A stretch of DNA of 64,000 bases from Owenia fusiformis (taxonomy: Eukaryota; Annelida; Polychaeta; Sabellida; Oweniidae): contig CAIIXF020000006.1 in NCBI GenBank assembly GCA_903813345.2, forward strand, positions 17,800,348 through 17,864,347, written 5' to 3'. The stretch's first letter is position 1; every line of letters begins with the position of its first letter. The notes under the pieces were generated by a model. The model had not been told where the DNA came from and did no database searches. It worked only from the letters and a program-made list of their open reading frames with translations. The position numbers were made by a program, and so were the translations under genes. This document shows, piece by piece, positions 1 through 12,100 of this stretch.

Positions 1-955
1 GCAAAAACTTATAATCACTTTTTTTATTGTCGGCCATTTTGGATTTTTCCATCCTAAAATCTTGTCTGTAAAGTCTTGTCTATGCGTTTTAAGGCGAACC
101 ATTTGGTAGATCATTTTCAAATTTTCAGGGATGTTTCTTAGTATGAAAATCTAGATCTGATTAGTTTTTTGGCATTCTGGGTAAATGTCAAGGCAGCCAT
201 TTTGGATTTTCCGTCCTAAAATCTTGTCTGTGAAGTCTTGTCTATGCATATCCAGGTGAAGCGTTTTGTAGATCAATTTCAAATTTTCAGGGATGATTCT
301 TAGTATGAAAATCTAGATCTTATAATTTTTTTGGCATTCTGGGTAAATGTAAAGGCAGCCATTTTGGATTTTCCGTCCTAAAATCTTGTCTGTAAAGTCT
401 TGTCTACGCGTTTTCAGGTGAACCATTTGGTAGATCAATTTAAAATTTTCAGGGATGATTCTTAGTATGAAAATCTAGATCTGATTAGTTTTTTGGCATT
501 CTGGGTAAATGTCAAGGCAGCCATTTTGGATTTTCCGTCCTAAAATCTTGTCTGTAAAGTCTTGTCTACAAGTTTTCAGGTGAACCGTTTGGTAGATCAA
601 TTTCAAATTTTTAGGGATGATTCTTAGTATGAAAATCTAGATCTGATTAGTTTTTTGGCATTCTGGGTAAGTGTCAAGGCAGCCATTTTGGATTTTCCGT
701 GCTAAAATCTTGCCTGTAAAGTCTTGTCTACGTGTTTTCAGGTGAACTGTTTGGTAGATCAATTTCAAATTTTTAGGGATGATTCTTAGTATGAAAATCT
801 AGAACTGACTAATTTTTTGGCATTCTTGGTAAATTTTAAGGTGGCCATTTTGCATTTTCCGTTCCAAAATTGAAGCAGTAAAGTCTTGTCTACTCATTTT
901 CAGGATAACCATTAGATGGGATCACCCATTGGTGGGGACATATTGTACACATTTG
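1..955 (+). mobile_element. Family C element, right part (tandem monomers and 3' terminus)
   Basis: Five to six tandem units of about 162 bp, each with ATTTTGGATTTTCCGTCC and CAGGGATGATTCTTAGTATG, end in ATTGGTGGGGACATATTGTACA near 930-955. That terminus is the inverted partner of TGTCCCCACC, the family C start. The 5' end is outside the window. No coding potential. Confidence 0.7.
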
Positions 956-959
956 CTTC

Positions 960-1205
960 AAATTGACCATTTTTTTCAAAATCATCTACAAGTTCTCAGA
1001 AGTTCAAATCTGACTTTAGATTTGAGATTTCACCTTCAATGACCTTCTAATGGTCAAAAAGGTCTTTTTTCAACTTGCTTCAAATTCACCAATTTTTTTT
1101 TTCAAAATCATCTACAAGTTCTCAGAAATTCAAATCTGACTTAAGATTGAACTCAAATTATTGTGAGCAACTAGGTGGTGACATTTTGTCATGTTAATGC
1201 CTTGT
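960..1205. repeat. G-type repeat fragment
   Basis: Two diverged copies of a segment with CATCTACAAGTTCTCAGAAG and AATGACCTTCTAATGGTCA, the same sequence that makes up the G array at 21.8-25.6 kb. No gene. Confidence 0.6.
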
Positions 1206-1207
1206 TA

Positions 1208-3945
1208 TGTCCCCAACACATAGTGAGGGGCCATATTGTCAGCGAAGGCGCGTCCGTCTGTCCGTTCGTCAGTTCATCTGTTGATTCATCCGTACATACT
1301 TCCGGCAGTTTTCTCCAAAATCCGCCACAGATATCACCTTCAAATTTTCAGGGATAACTTATGAGTGCATACAGATGTGAATGGAAAAATTTGAATTTGA
1401 TACCTACTTCCTGTCGGCCATTTTGAATTCAAATGCTAAAATCCTTATCTGCAAAAAATGGCTTCACAGTTACTTTTAAAATTTTAAGAACTTGTTCAGC
1501 TCACTTCATTCTACATCTGAATAGGTTTTAGACCTGTTAGCTCAATCATGGCAGCCATTTTGAATGTCTTAAGAAAAGTTAGAGAGCGATAATACTTTGT
1601 ATCATATTTGAATGGTGTTTTTGAGTTTTCATACTTTAACTATTTAGTAGCTTTATAAATAGTTTCAGGTGTACTTTTAGTGGTTTCAGTAACTTTCTCC
1701 ACAAGGGGCAGATGAAAAAAACAAGAGGCGCCATTCAAAACAACCAATTTTACACTCCTGGAAATGCATATTCTTGTACATGGACAGAAAGTGGACAAAT
1801 GAAAAAGGGCATGGACAGGCTTTGCCAAAAATGATATAAAATTCTGATGTACATTATATTTCAAAGACAATGTATCTGAAATACATTATTATTGTACAGT
1901 CAATCAAAGTTTTAAACTTTGAATCCTATTTAGAGGTGATTTAGAAGATGTCCAGGATTTTACTTTTTTTCAGGTTTGTCAAAGTCATTTCCCCGTGTGA
2001 TATTGGGTCAATTGGATTGACCACAAGACATGGGCTACACAAATGACCCCTTGAACTTTGGAATGACTATGGCAACTTATATAGAATGCCATTTACCTTT
2101 TATGAGATAACTTACCCTTACATAGGGTGCAGTTTACAAATTCAAATGCGTCTGCTGAATTGAACACTTTTAATATAGAATGCATCATGTGTACATATAT
2201 AATTTACATCGAAACACAAGGTATCGGCTGACTTTACAGTCCCCATGTAGAGTTTGAAAACATGTTTTTCATATATTTACTACTTATCCTGACTACAAAA
2301 TTAATTTAAGAGATTTTTGAAAAAAAAAGTTTTTGAAATGAAAGTTGTCAGCTTTTCATTTCTTAAATTCCAAATTTCCCGCCATTTTTCAAATAAAGTT
2401 GAACTTTTTAATCATCAAATATTTCACTATACAGAACAAGAAAATATTATCTTTTTAACAACAATATAAAGATTGAACAAAGGACACACTATTACAATAA
2501 TAAAATGTCATATCTGATGTGCCAATTCAAGGTTAAAAGGATGAATATATTAATTTATGTTTTTAATATTATTACCATTGGTTTCTGTGAGAACTAAAAT
2601 TTCGAAATGCATTTGCCCTGAACCACTTTCATCCATGAATGAGGTTTATTGCTCGCTTATTTATCAACCAATTTTCTTAATTTTGTCAGCAAAAAAGTGA
2701 GGATGAATGCTATGCATTGGTGTGAATTATGTGTTAGTGTAACCTCTCAAAGTTAGTTTTTAATAAATTCATGATATTTTGAACAAACGGTCCTTCAAAA
2801 AAAACATTTTTGAAATTAATAAAAAGTTTCACATTTCACACTTTGATAATATTGGATAAGCCAAAGTTTATATTGGAACTGATTAATACAATTTTACACC
2901 CATTGGAAAGACTGTACTGTGACTGGTTGATCATAGTTGTATTAATCATACATTTATCTGCATGTCCCATGGAAAATAAGGTACAAATCATAAACAAGGA
3001 AGTGCAAAATAAGATCGCTAAATCAAATAAAGGATAATCTATAGAAGACTTTTAATTTCCCCCAAACTTTGACAATATTTGGCTTCTGACAAAAGGCGAA
3101 TTATCGAAAACAAACGGCGATATTAGGCACTCGGCCCCTGCTATTGAAAGCCCAGACTTTGTTGTAAAAGCATATGTTATTGTTAACAGTAGTTATATGC
3201 GATATTTTTCAGGTGAACCGTTTGGTAGATCAATTTCAAATTTTCAGGGATGATTCTTAGTACGGGAATCTAGAAGTGAATAGTTTTTTGGCATTCTTGG
3301 TAAATGTCAAGGCAGCCATTTTGGAATTTCCGTCCTAAAATCTTGTCTGTAAAGTCTTGTCTACGTGTTTTCTGGTTAACTGTTTGACGGATCAATTTCA
3401 GATTTTCAGAGCTGGTTCTTGAGTATAAAAATCTAGAACTGACTAATTTTTTGGCATTCTGGGTAAATTTTAAGTTGGCCATTTTGGATTTTCCATCCTA
3501 AAATTGTGTCGATAAAGTCTTGTCTACTCATTTTCAGGATAACCATTTGACGGATCAATTTTTTAGTATGAAAATCTAGATCTGATTAGTTTTTGGCATT
3601 CTGGGTAAATGTTAAGGCAGCCATTTTGGATTTTCTGTCCTAAAATCTTGTCTGTAAAGTTTTGTCTTTGTGTTTTCAGGTTAACCGTTTGAGGGATCAA
3701 TTTTAAATTTTCAGGGATGATTCTTGTATGAAAATCTTGGAACTGATTAGTTTTTCCGCATTCTGGGTAAATTTTAAGGTGGCCATTTAGGATTTTCCAT
3801 CCTGAAATCCTCTCTGTAAAGCCTTATCTACACATTTCCTGGCAAACCAGTTGACAGATCGATTTCAAATTTCCAGGAATGATTCTTTGTATGAAAATCT
3901 CAAACTACTTAGGGTGGGGACATGTTGTACTCATTTGTGTTCTTG
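1208..3945 (+). mobile_element. Family C element, complete ends with a 1.5-kb insertion
   Basis: Starts TGTCCCCAACACATAGTGAG, followed by a TCCG/TCTG-rich tract, and ends GGTGGGGACATGTTGTACTC with an ATTTGTGTTCTTG tail. Compared with the intact copy at 52.3-53.9 kb, the sequence departs after CAGGTGTAC (about 1677) and resumes at TTTGTTGTAAAAGC (about 3157). The intervening AT-rich DNA is therefore an insertion of unrecognised type. No coding exons seen. Confidence 0.65.
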
Positions 3946-4426
3946 TTGTTTATGTTATGTAGAGGGGGCTCACATCTGGTGAACATTTCCGAATTTTTAT
4001 AAAATCACACAGAAAATGTCTGGCTTTTTTAAAGATGCAAAAATAATTTGGATGGATAGTATATCTTAAACGCCATTTTTTTATGAATGCTGGGGATGCT
4101 GTATAAAAAGAACAATTTCAAAATATATAGGTCTAGGAAAGGTTTAATGCATTCTAAGTCGCTATAGAATGAATTACACTTCTTTTTTCACAATCATTGG
4201 TATTTGGTTTCAACATGGACTTTCACATATCTTGGTATATTTGAAGTCCCCAAATAGCTTAGTTTGTTTTAGAAACATCCCAAATTTAAATTAAAAAATG
4301 ACTGTTGACTCCACACTCAATATTTCCTACAGGCTCCGTCTGCCTAGGGTGACTTAGCTGGTCATTATCCCTTCTAAGTCGTTAAATGCCTCATGGTCCA
4401 GTGATAACTCTCTACCCGTATGATTA
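3946..4426. other. Intergenic DNA without recognised feature
   Basis: AT-rich unique-looking sequence between a family C terminus and Helitron A1. No exon, RNA gene or inverted termini seen. Confidence 0.6.
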
Positions 4427-5892
4427 TCCCATCGAACGAAGTTCGGATCAAACGAAGTTCGGAGGGATATAGTGAACGCCTCCGTCTGTCCGTCAGTCTG
4501 TCCGTCCATCCGGGCAATAACTCCAATACCGTTGGCCCGATTTTGTTCATATTTTCTACACATATACCCTATGGGGGGGTAGAAGTTCTGCTCGAAAGCT
4601 GATTTTCAAAATGGCTGCTCATTTCAAAATGGTGGCCATTTTAGTGCCCATTTTACAGTAATTTAGGTGCAATATGTAAAACTGTAATAGCAATATGTTT
4701 TAAATGTAAAAATATTATAAAGGACATTAATAAAGCTACAAATGTAGATATTAAAGAAGCACATGGCAGCCATCTTGAAAAATGGCGGCCTTTACTCGTT
4801 ATTTTACGTTTTTTGCTGTACCTCTAAAAGTAGTGGAGCGATTTTGTTCATATTTGGTATGTGAATACTATAAGCATTGCACACTGTCTAGAAACACTTT
4901 TGGTAGAAGGAGGCCATTTTGAAAAATGGCCGCCATTTTAACGTATTTTACTATAACTTGAAAAGTAGTGGAGCGATTTTGTTCATATTTGGTATGTGAG
5001 TACGATAAGCATGGCACACTGTCCTATGACACTTTTGGTAGAAGGCGGCCATTTGGAAAAAAATTTGAATAATGGCCGCCATTTTAACATATTTTACTAT
5101 AACTCGAAAAGTAGTGAAGCGATTTTGTTCATATTTGGTATGTGAATACTATAAGCATGGCACACTGTCTAAAGACACTTTTGGTAGAAGGTGGCCAATT
5201 TGAAAAATGGCCGCCATTTTGACATATTTTACTATAACTCGAAAAGTAGTGGAGCGATTTTGTTTATATTTGATAGTGAATACTCAAAGCATGGCACACT
5301 GTCTAATGACACTTTTGGTAGAAGTTGGCCATTTTGAAAAATGGCCCCATTTTAACATATTTTACTATAACTTTGAAAGGAGTTCAGCAATTTTGTTCAT
5401 ATTTGGTATGTTTCATATTTTATATGTGAATACTATAAGCATGGCATACTGTCTAATGACACTTTGGGTAGTAGGCGGCCATTTGAAAAATGGCCACCAT
5501 TTTTACATTTTTTATTATAACTTGAAAAGTAGTGAAGTGATTTTGTTCATATTTGATATGTGAATACTCATGAGCCTTGCACACTGTCCCATGACACTTC
5601 GGATAGTAGGCGGCCATTTTAAAAAATGACTGTCATCTTTACATGTTTTACTTTAACTCGAAAAGTACCTACATGGAACGATTTTGTTCATATTTGATAT
5701 GTGAATACTTTAAGCATGGCACATTGTCTTATAAAACTTCTGATGACAACTTGGCTAGTGAGCAACCATTTTGAAAATGGTGGCCTTTCTGGTGTGTTGT
5801 TTTACGATATTTGATATATATTTCGTTTGTAAAAATGCCAGCCATTTCTGTTCGATGGGATTCGCTACGCTTTGGCGTTGCCGTTGTTCTGG
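4427..5892 (+). mobile_element. Non-autonomous Helitron-like element A1
   Basis: Starts A|TCCCATCGAACGAAGTTCG and ends GTTGTTCTGG|T. A hairpin ACGC-TTTG-GCGT sits 10 nt before CTGG. The 5' CCCATCGAAC and subterminal 3' GTTCGATGGG are inverted. A degenerate TCCG tract at about 4486-4512 and seven or so 150-bp monomers with the GGCCATTTTGAAAAATGGCC palindrome make up the body. It lies about 245 bp upstream of the FAM187-like start codon. No ORF of consequence. Confidence 0.75.
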
Positions 5893-6136
5893 TTAATTTT
5901 AAGCTAGGCTATATAATATATTATCTGACCTTTTATATTAGATACAGCAAGTATATTTGTGTCTATTATGCTGTCACAATAAAGGAGATGACTGATTACT
6001 TTTGAATGGTAAATGTATACATTGTGACATCATCAGATGATAAAGAAATACTTTAGTTTAAGTTTGACATCATAGAGAAGCTAGAGAAAGTGCTATGGCA
6101 ACGAAACAGAATAAGTTAATTATATTTAAATATAAT
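5893..6136 (+). promoter_or_regulatory. Putative proximal promoter and 5' UTR of the FAM187-like gene
   Basis: The only non-repetitive DNA between Helitron A1 and the first ATG. It holds TGACATCATC-type CRE/AP-1-like motifs (6025-6075) and the RFX-like half-site. No TATA box in a convincing position. The transcription start is not determinable. Confidence 0.35.
6090..6102 (+). promoter_or_regulatory. X-box-like RFX half-site upstream of the FAM187-like start codon
   Basis: GTGCTATGGCAAC lies 35 bp before the first ATG. Its right half, ATGGCAAC, matches the RFX half-site; the left half is degenerate. Mammalian FAM187A is, to my knowledge, testis-biased and neighbours the ciliary gene CCDC103, which makes an RFX link conceivable but unproven. 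Confidence 0.25.
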
Positions 6137-6176
6137 ATGATGTGTGGAAATATCTATGTGGTCATCATATTTCTAG
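6137..6176 (+). CDS. FAM187A: FAM187-like exon 1: start codon and signal peptide core
   Basis: Two adjacent ATG codons (6137 and 6140) open a short exon encoding MMCGNIYVVIIFLG, which ends in the strong donor CTAG|GTGAGT at 6177. It ends in phase 1 and joins exon 2 in phase, completing a secretory signal with likely cleavage after VCKA. The exon is too short to be found as an ORF. It was chosen because exon 2 needs a phase-1 partner carrying a start codon and a hydrophobic stretch. No other candidate was seen nearby. Confidence 0.65.
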
Positions 6177-9100
6177 GTGAGTTTATTGCATATACTACTT
6201 AAATTTTGTAACTTTAATTTTCCGCGATTTGCTTCATTAATTGATTTGAAATGTTGATTTCTGTGTCATTAATTTTTAGAAACTGCAATATTTTTTAAAT
6301 TCTGGACTGTCTGATGAATTTTATAAAACTAAAATTGTCACTGAATCTGATAAATCAAGCACAATACAATAGGCAATACTAAAAAAACAATATACATGTT
6401 CACTTAAATTCTAGTAAACCATCAACCAACAAAATCAATGATATTTTTAGAAATCGTTTCAGGAGTATGCAAAGCTGCCACTATTGTTAAAATAGAAGTT
6501 GCTAATGGTGAAAGTGCTCTTACTAGTGCTGAACATCACTTTGAACACACACCACTTCAAGCTTGGCCTTACAACAAAACAATTGAGGAAGCAGCAAATA
6601 TCCATTTTTTGGGACCTCCACCAGTTGTTTTGTCATACAAAGAGAATGGTAAGTTAAAGATATAAAGGGGATTCTAATGCATGGGTATCTGAAATTCAGT
6701 TCAGATTGCAGGGGCAGTGCACTGAGGAAAATAGGGTTAGAATGAGTTTAGGCAAGGAAAAATAAAGGAAGTGAACATTTATTTTTTATATTAAGTCAGC
6801 TATATTGATATCTGAAAATAAGGGCCTCCATTTCCGATTTCAAATCATAGGTCCAAATTTTGAATAAGGGGTCCAAATATCCCTCCACCTCACCCCCAGC
6901 AATTAATCTTTTCTCATATCTGACTATGCATGTAGATATTTTATTATAAGATACATATAGTAGTTTTCAATAGAAAATTCTTGCTCAGATATTAAACAGA
7001 TTAGATTTACTGTACATTTAAAGATTTGATTTTGTGATCAATGTTTTTGTTCAAGCTAATCTGTAGTTTCATACATCTGAGACAAACATAGAGGATTATA
7101 TAATACAAGATATGACTTGCTTGAAATTGCCTGATGATATTAAAACAATTAATAACCTACCTGATATATATAAATGTTCCCCTACTTTCAGAGGAAGCTA
7201 AAGCAAGAATACAGAAGAAAGTGTCCAAAGCAAATGTATATAGTATGTTCCACCCTGCTATGGCTCGGTTCAGTAAAAGGTTTAGGCGTGAAGTAGACCT
7301 TGATGGAGATCTCCCTGAATGGAGTAAGTGTATCTACTAATACAGGGTTACCCCCAAAAAATGCAACCGTCCATTTTTAGATCTTTGTCAATAAAGATCT
7401 GGGACACTGATGTTGATTTTTTGTGTGAAGTGCATCCTTCCTTAGATTAAAATATTTATATTTGAACTCACCAGTCCAAATGCTAACTGGAGTTCACTTC
7501 TGTCAAATTCCTCCCACAATCGTAAATCAAAGTTACGGGTGTATCTTTATCCATTTGTTGCATTTTTAGGATCACCCTGTATGATAGTCAGTGGGGTAGC
7601 TAGGACTAGAGTATATAAGATGAATGACAATCTCTTGAGTGTTTTGAAAGGGATTAATTGGAAAAACAGAATTTTGTTTTCCCATTTATATTTTTCAAAA
7701 AGTGCAAAAATGTCAACTGCTTGGTAGAATTTACAGCTTCAATAAAATTGTCATAGCGAGTAATAGTGCAAAAAAAGAAGCCTAAAGTATATAATAAAGG
7801 ATTCATATCAACATGGCAAACTAAATTGAACACATATTTCTCTTAAACCAGTCATCAAAAAATTCTGAAAATTTTACACATCATCAATTTAATAATCATC
7901 TTTTGAATGGTTCCAATTTAATTTGAAATAATATATATACTTTTCTCTATATCGCTTTAGAAAACACATCAGATACTTCTTTTTTGGTATCATATGTTCG
8001 GAATCTATCCCAACCTCATTGGAAAACGACATATATAGGTCTCTCAATATTGTAATTGTAAAAAGGACAGTTTGGTTCATTTAAAAAACATATCTTGTTA
8101 ATGAAATAAAAGATTTACTTTAATTTTTATCTATTTTGGGAGTTTTTGTTTTAATTTTTTGAATACTGTTGTTAATTTAACCAAACTTGCCTTTGTATAA
8201 CTATAATATTAAGAGGTCTAAGAAAATGTTGTATATGCTATTTTGTTCCAACAAGGTTCGGAAAGATCTTTTATTTCATTCTCAAGAATCACGCCCAGTG
8301 ATCGTGAAAATGGGACGGAGGGGGGAGCAAGCAATTTCTGGTAGAAAAATGAACAAATCTGCAAAAATTATTTTTTCAAGAAAAGGTTTATGATTTAATT
8401 GCTAAATGAATAGGCGCACGGTATGGTAAAATATGTCACGTATTCTACGAATTTTTTTTAGCCGATTCTATTCTTAGGTATAAGATCTATTAAAAAAGGT
8501 GCAACGCCACCAACATGCAAAAGTCAATGTTTTTGCTTTAAATCAAGCATCAACGGTCTACACAACCTGCAATAAATATTTGTAAGTGACATTATCATCA
8601 TAAAATTAATGACCTTTATGACTTTACAAAATACGTTTCCATACGTTGTATAAAAAATAATCGAAAATAATTAAAATGGGACGGAGGGGGGGGAGGGGAT
8701 GGAAGGGGGGGAGCAAAATGTCTATACGACATGATGAGAGATGGGTGGTGGGCGGGCGGCGGCGTCTCACTTTTCAGCTTGTCTACAGGTTTCCAGCCAA
8801 ACCATTTGACAGATTCATCTGAAATTTTCAGGAATGTTTCTACGTATCAAAGTTAAGAACTGATTAGTTTTTGGGCATTCTGGGTTAATTTTAAGGTGGC
8901 CATTTTGGATTTTCCGTCCTAAAATCTTCACTTTCAAGACTTGTCTACAGGTTTCCAGCCAAACCATTTGACGGATTCATCTGAAATTTTCAGGGATGTT
9001 TCTACGTATCAAAGTTAAGAACTGATTCGTTTTTTTTGGCATTCTGGGTAAAATTAAAGGTGGCCATTTTGGATTTTCTGTCCTAAAATCTTCACTTTCA

Positions 9101-12100
9101 AGACTTGTCTACAGGTTTCCAGCCAAACCATTTGACGAATTCATTTGAAATTTACAGGGATGTTTCTACATATCAAAAATAAGAAATGATTAGTTTTTGG
9201 GCATTCTGGGTTAAATTTAAAGGTGGTCATTTTGGATTTTCCGTCCTAAAATCTTCACTTTCAAGACTTGTCTACAGGTTTCCAGCCAAACCATTTGATG
9301 GATTCATCTGATATTTTCAGGGATGTTTCTACGTATCAAAGTTAAGAACTGATTAGTTTTTGGGCATTCTGGGTAAATTTTAAGGTGGCCATTTTGGATT
9401 TTCCCTCCTAAATTCTTCACTGTCACACTGCTGTGTTTTAGGTACACGATATTGTTCAAGTCTGTGCCTTGTTACAGAATGTTTTCAGTAATTGGTTTGA
9501 GAGAAAAATAATGTTCAATTCAGTTCGCCATATCGATACCAACCCTTTATCAAATAGTTCACAAACAGTTCATTTCTGACTGTTATGGTTTTCTTCTGCA
9601 TAACCTCACAAAAGACACGGTCTTGGGCACATTCAACCTCTCTACCCCTAAAAGTAATGGCACTCATGATTGCATTTTTATATGTGTGACCAGATGAACA
9701 AATGATTGATATTAGGACCATTTGAGAATAACTAATTATCCCATCGAACAAAGTTCGGAGAGATATAGGGAACGCCTCCGTCCGTCCGTCCGTCCATCCG
9801 TCTGTCTATCCGTCCGGGCAATAACTCAAATACCGTTGGCCCGATTTTGTTCATATTTTGTACACATATACCCTATGGGGGTAGAAGTTCTGCTCAAAAG
9901 CAGATTTCAAAATGGCCGCTCATTTAAAAATGGCGGCCATTTTAGTGCCGATTTTACAGTAATTTAGGTGCAATATGTAAAACTGTAATAGCAATATGAT
10001 TTAAATGTAAAAAAATTATAAAGGACATTAATAAAGCTAGAAATGTAGATATTAAAGAAGCACATGGCAGCCATCTTGAAAAATGGCGGCCTTTACTCGT
10101 TATTTTACGATTTTTGCTGTAACTCGAAAAGTAGTGGAGCGATTTTGTTCATATTTGGTATGTGAATACTATAAGCATTGCGCACTGTCTAAAGGTTGAA
10201 GACCACAGTAGAGTTTCCCATAGGTGGCCATTATAACATTTTACCCTGTATCTTCCCAGCCTATCGTCAGGCGCAATATTGGTCAATATTTGAGGTCTAC
10301 TTTTGGTCTACTCATAAGGCGTACTTCTGGTCTACTTTTGGTTTTTCTCTGTGTTAAATCCCCATAGTCAGGCGCGTTTCAAATATTTAAATTAAGCCAA
10401 AAGTAGACCAGAAGTAGACCTCATTTGATGACCTCATCAGGTTTATCAGGTCTATATTTGAGGTCTAGACCTCATTTAAGCCTCAACTATCTGTAAATCA
10501 GGTCTATATTTGAGGTATACTTTTGGTCTACGCCTTATTTGAGGTTCACTATTGGTTTTCAGGTCTACTTCTCTTCTGCTTTTGGTGTATACCTTACGTT
10601 AAGGCACATTTCAATTATGGAAATTAAGCCTTAAGGTCTAATTTTGGTCTAGACCTCATTTCAGGTACAAGCCTCATATACCTGTAATTAAGGTCAGGTC
10701 ATGTTTTGTTGTTTCAAAGTAGAAAAGTACTTAGTACATATCAGTACCCTCCATAGTTGTTAAATAAATTGCATTTATTTTGAATTGCTGTGTTGTTTTC
10801 TAGGATTAACTTGTCTCATGGATAAGATACAGATCTATGAACACATTAGAAAGATGAAGCAAACATTACACAGTATTCTTATATAAATTATATGTAGGCT
10901 TCTAATATGATGTATTTTTGTTTCATCATTTAAATTTAACAATATTTCAATATTTTATTATTTTCAGACATCCTTCTTTAGGTTTCCCAGATTTTGATTA
11001 TTTTTTTAAGTTCTGATAAAAAACATTAATAGGGAGTTGAAAATACAGTTTACTGGTCTGTTAACCTAATATATTATAATCTCTATTATAGTCTCCTTCG
11101 TGATTCTGACAAAATACTACAGTAAGTGTGGCTTTTTCAGATTTATGTTTTCTAAGTTTTATAAAAAATTCTATGTTTATCAGGTCTAGATTTGGTCATT
11201 TTATAAATGTTTAAGTTTTTAAGGCGCAGTTTTGGTCTATACGCCTGTCAGTGAGGTCTATTCTAAAATGTTCTTAGTTTATCAGGTCTAGATTTGGTCA
11301 TTTTGAAAATTGTTTAAGTTTTTCAGGCGCACTTTTGGTCTATACGCCTTACAGTGAGGTCTATTCTAAAATCTTCTAAGTAAATGTGGTTTAGATTTGG
11401 TTTTTAAGGTGCAGTTTTGGTCTATACGCCTGAAAATAAGGTCTATACCTGGAATTAAACTGGAATTATTGTGAGTAAATGAGGTTAGGTTTTGGTCTAA
11501 GCCTTAAAAATACCTGTAAAAGAGGCATACTTTTAGTCTAGACCTGGAAGTAAGGCGCATTTGAGGTTAATTTTTGGTCTACGCCTCAAAAACCTGATGA
11601 TAGGCTGGGTTATTAACGATTAGTATCCAAGCCTAGTGCAACATACCACAGTGTTCGGGAGAGACTCGCCTAGACTGCTATAACAATCTTACCATGGGTT
11701 GTCCACCGAATTTTTGAGATAAATAAACTTGAAGACACTAACCCCCTCTATCGTCAGATTTCTCAGAGAATTCTGGTAAAATCACCAAGGTCAAAATCAC
11801 TCCGCCGCCAGCTTAAAATGAGATTTCCCACTGAACTTTGGCATGTTTTCAGATAAATCAGGACCTACCTTATAAATATTTAGTCCCAATTCACTTCCCA
11901 AACGCCAAATGGCGCTCTAATGGGGTAGGAAAGGAGAAAAATGACTTTTTATACAGAAAACCAAATCACTAACGGTAACCGCTAGTGTCCTTACTCAGGA
12001 CTATATCCTAATAGTAAACTGAATTAGTTTGTTTTCTTTCAACATGGTTATATTAGCATTGTAGGCATTATCCCGATCACAATGGTATATAACAATGCTA

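Noticed and set aside
5207-5563. 118-codon open frame in A1 and similar frames at 13054, 22826, 38463 and 49900
   Set aside because: They follow the 150-bp monomers; similar peptides appear on both strands because the monomers are palindromic.
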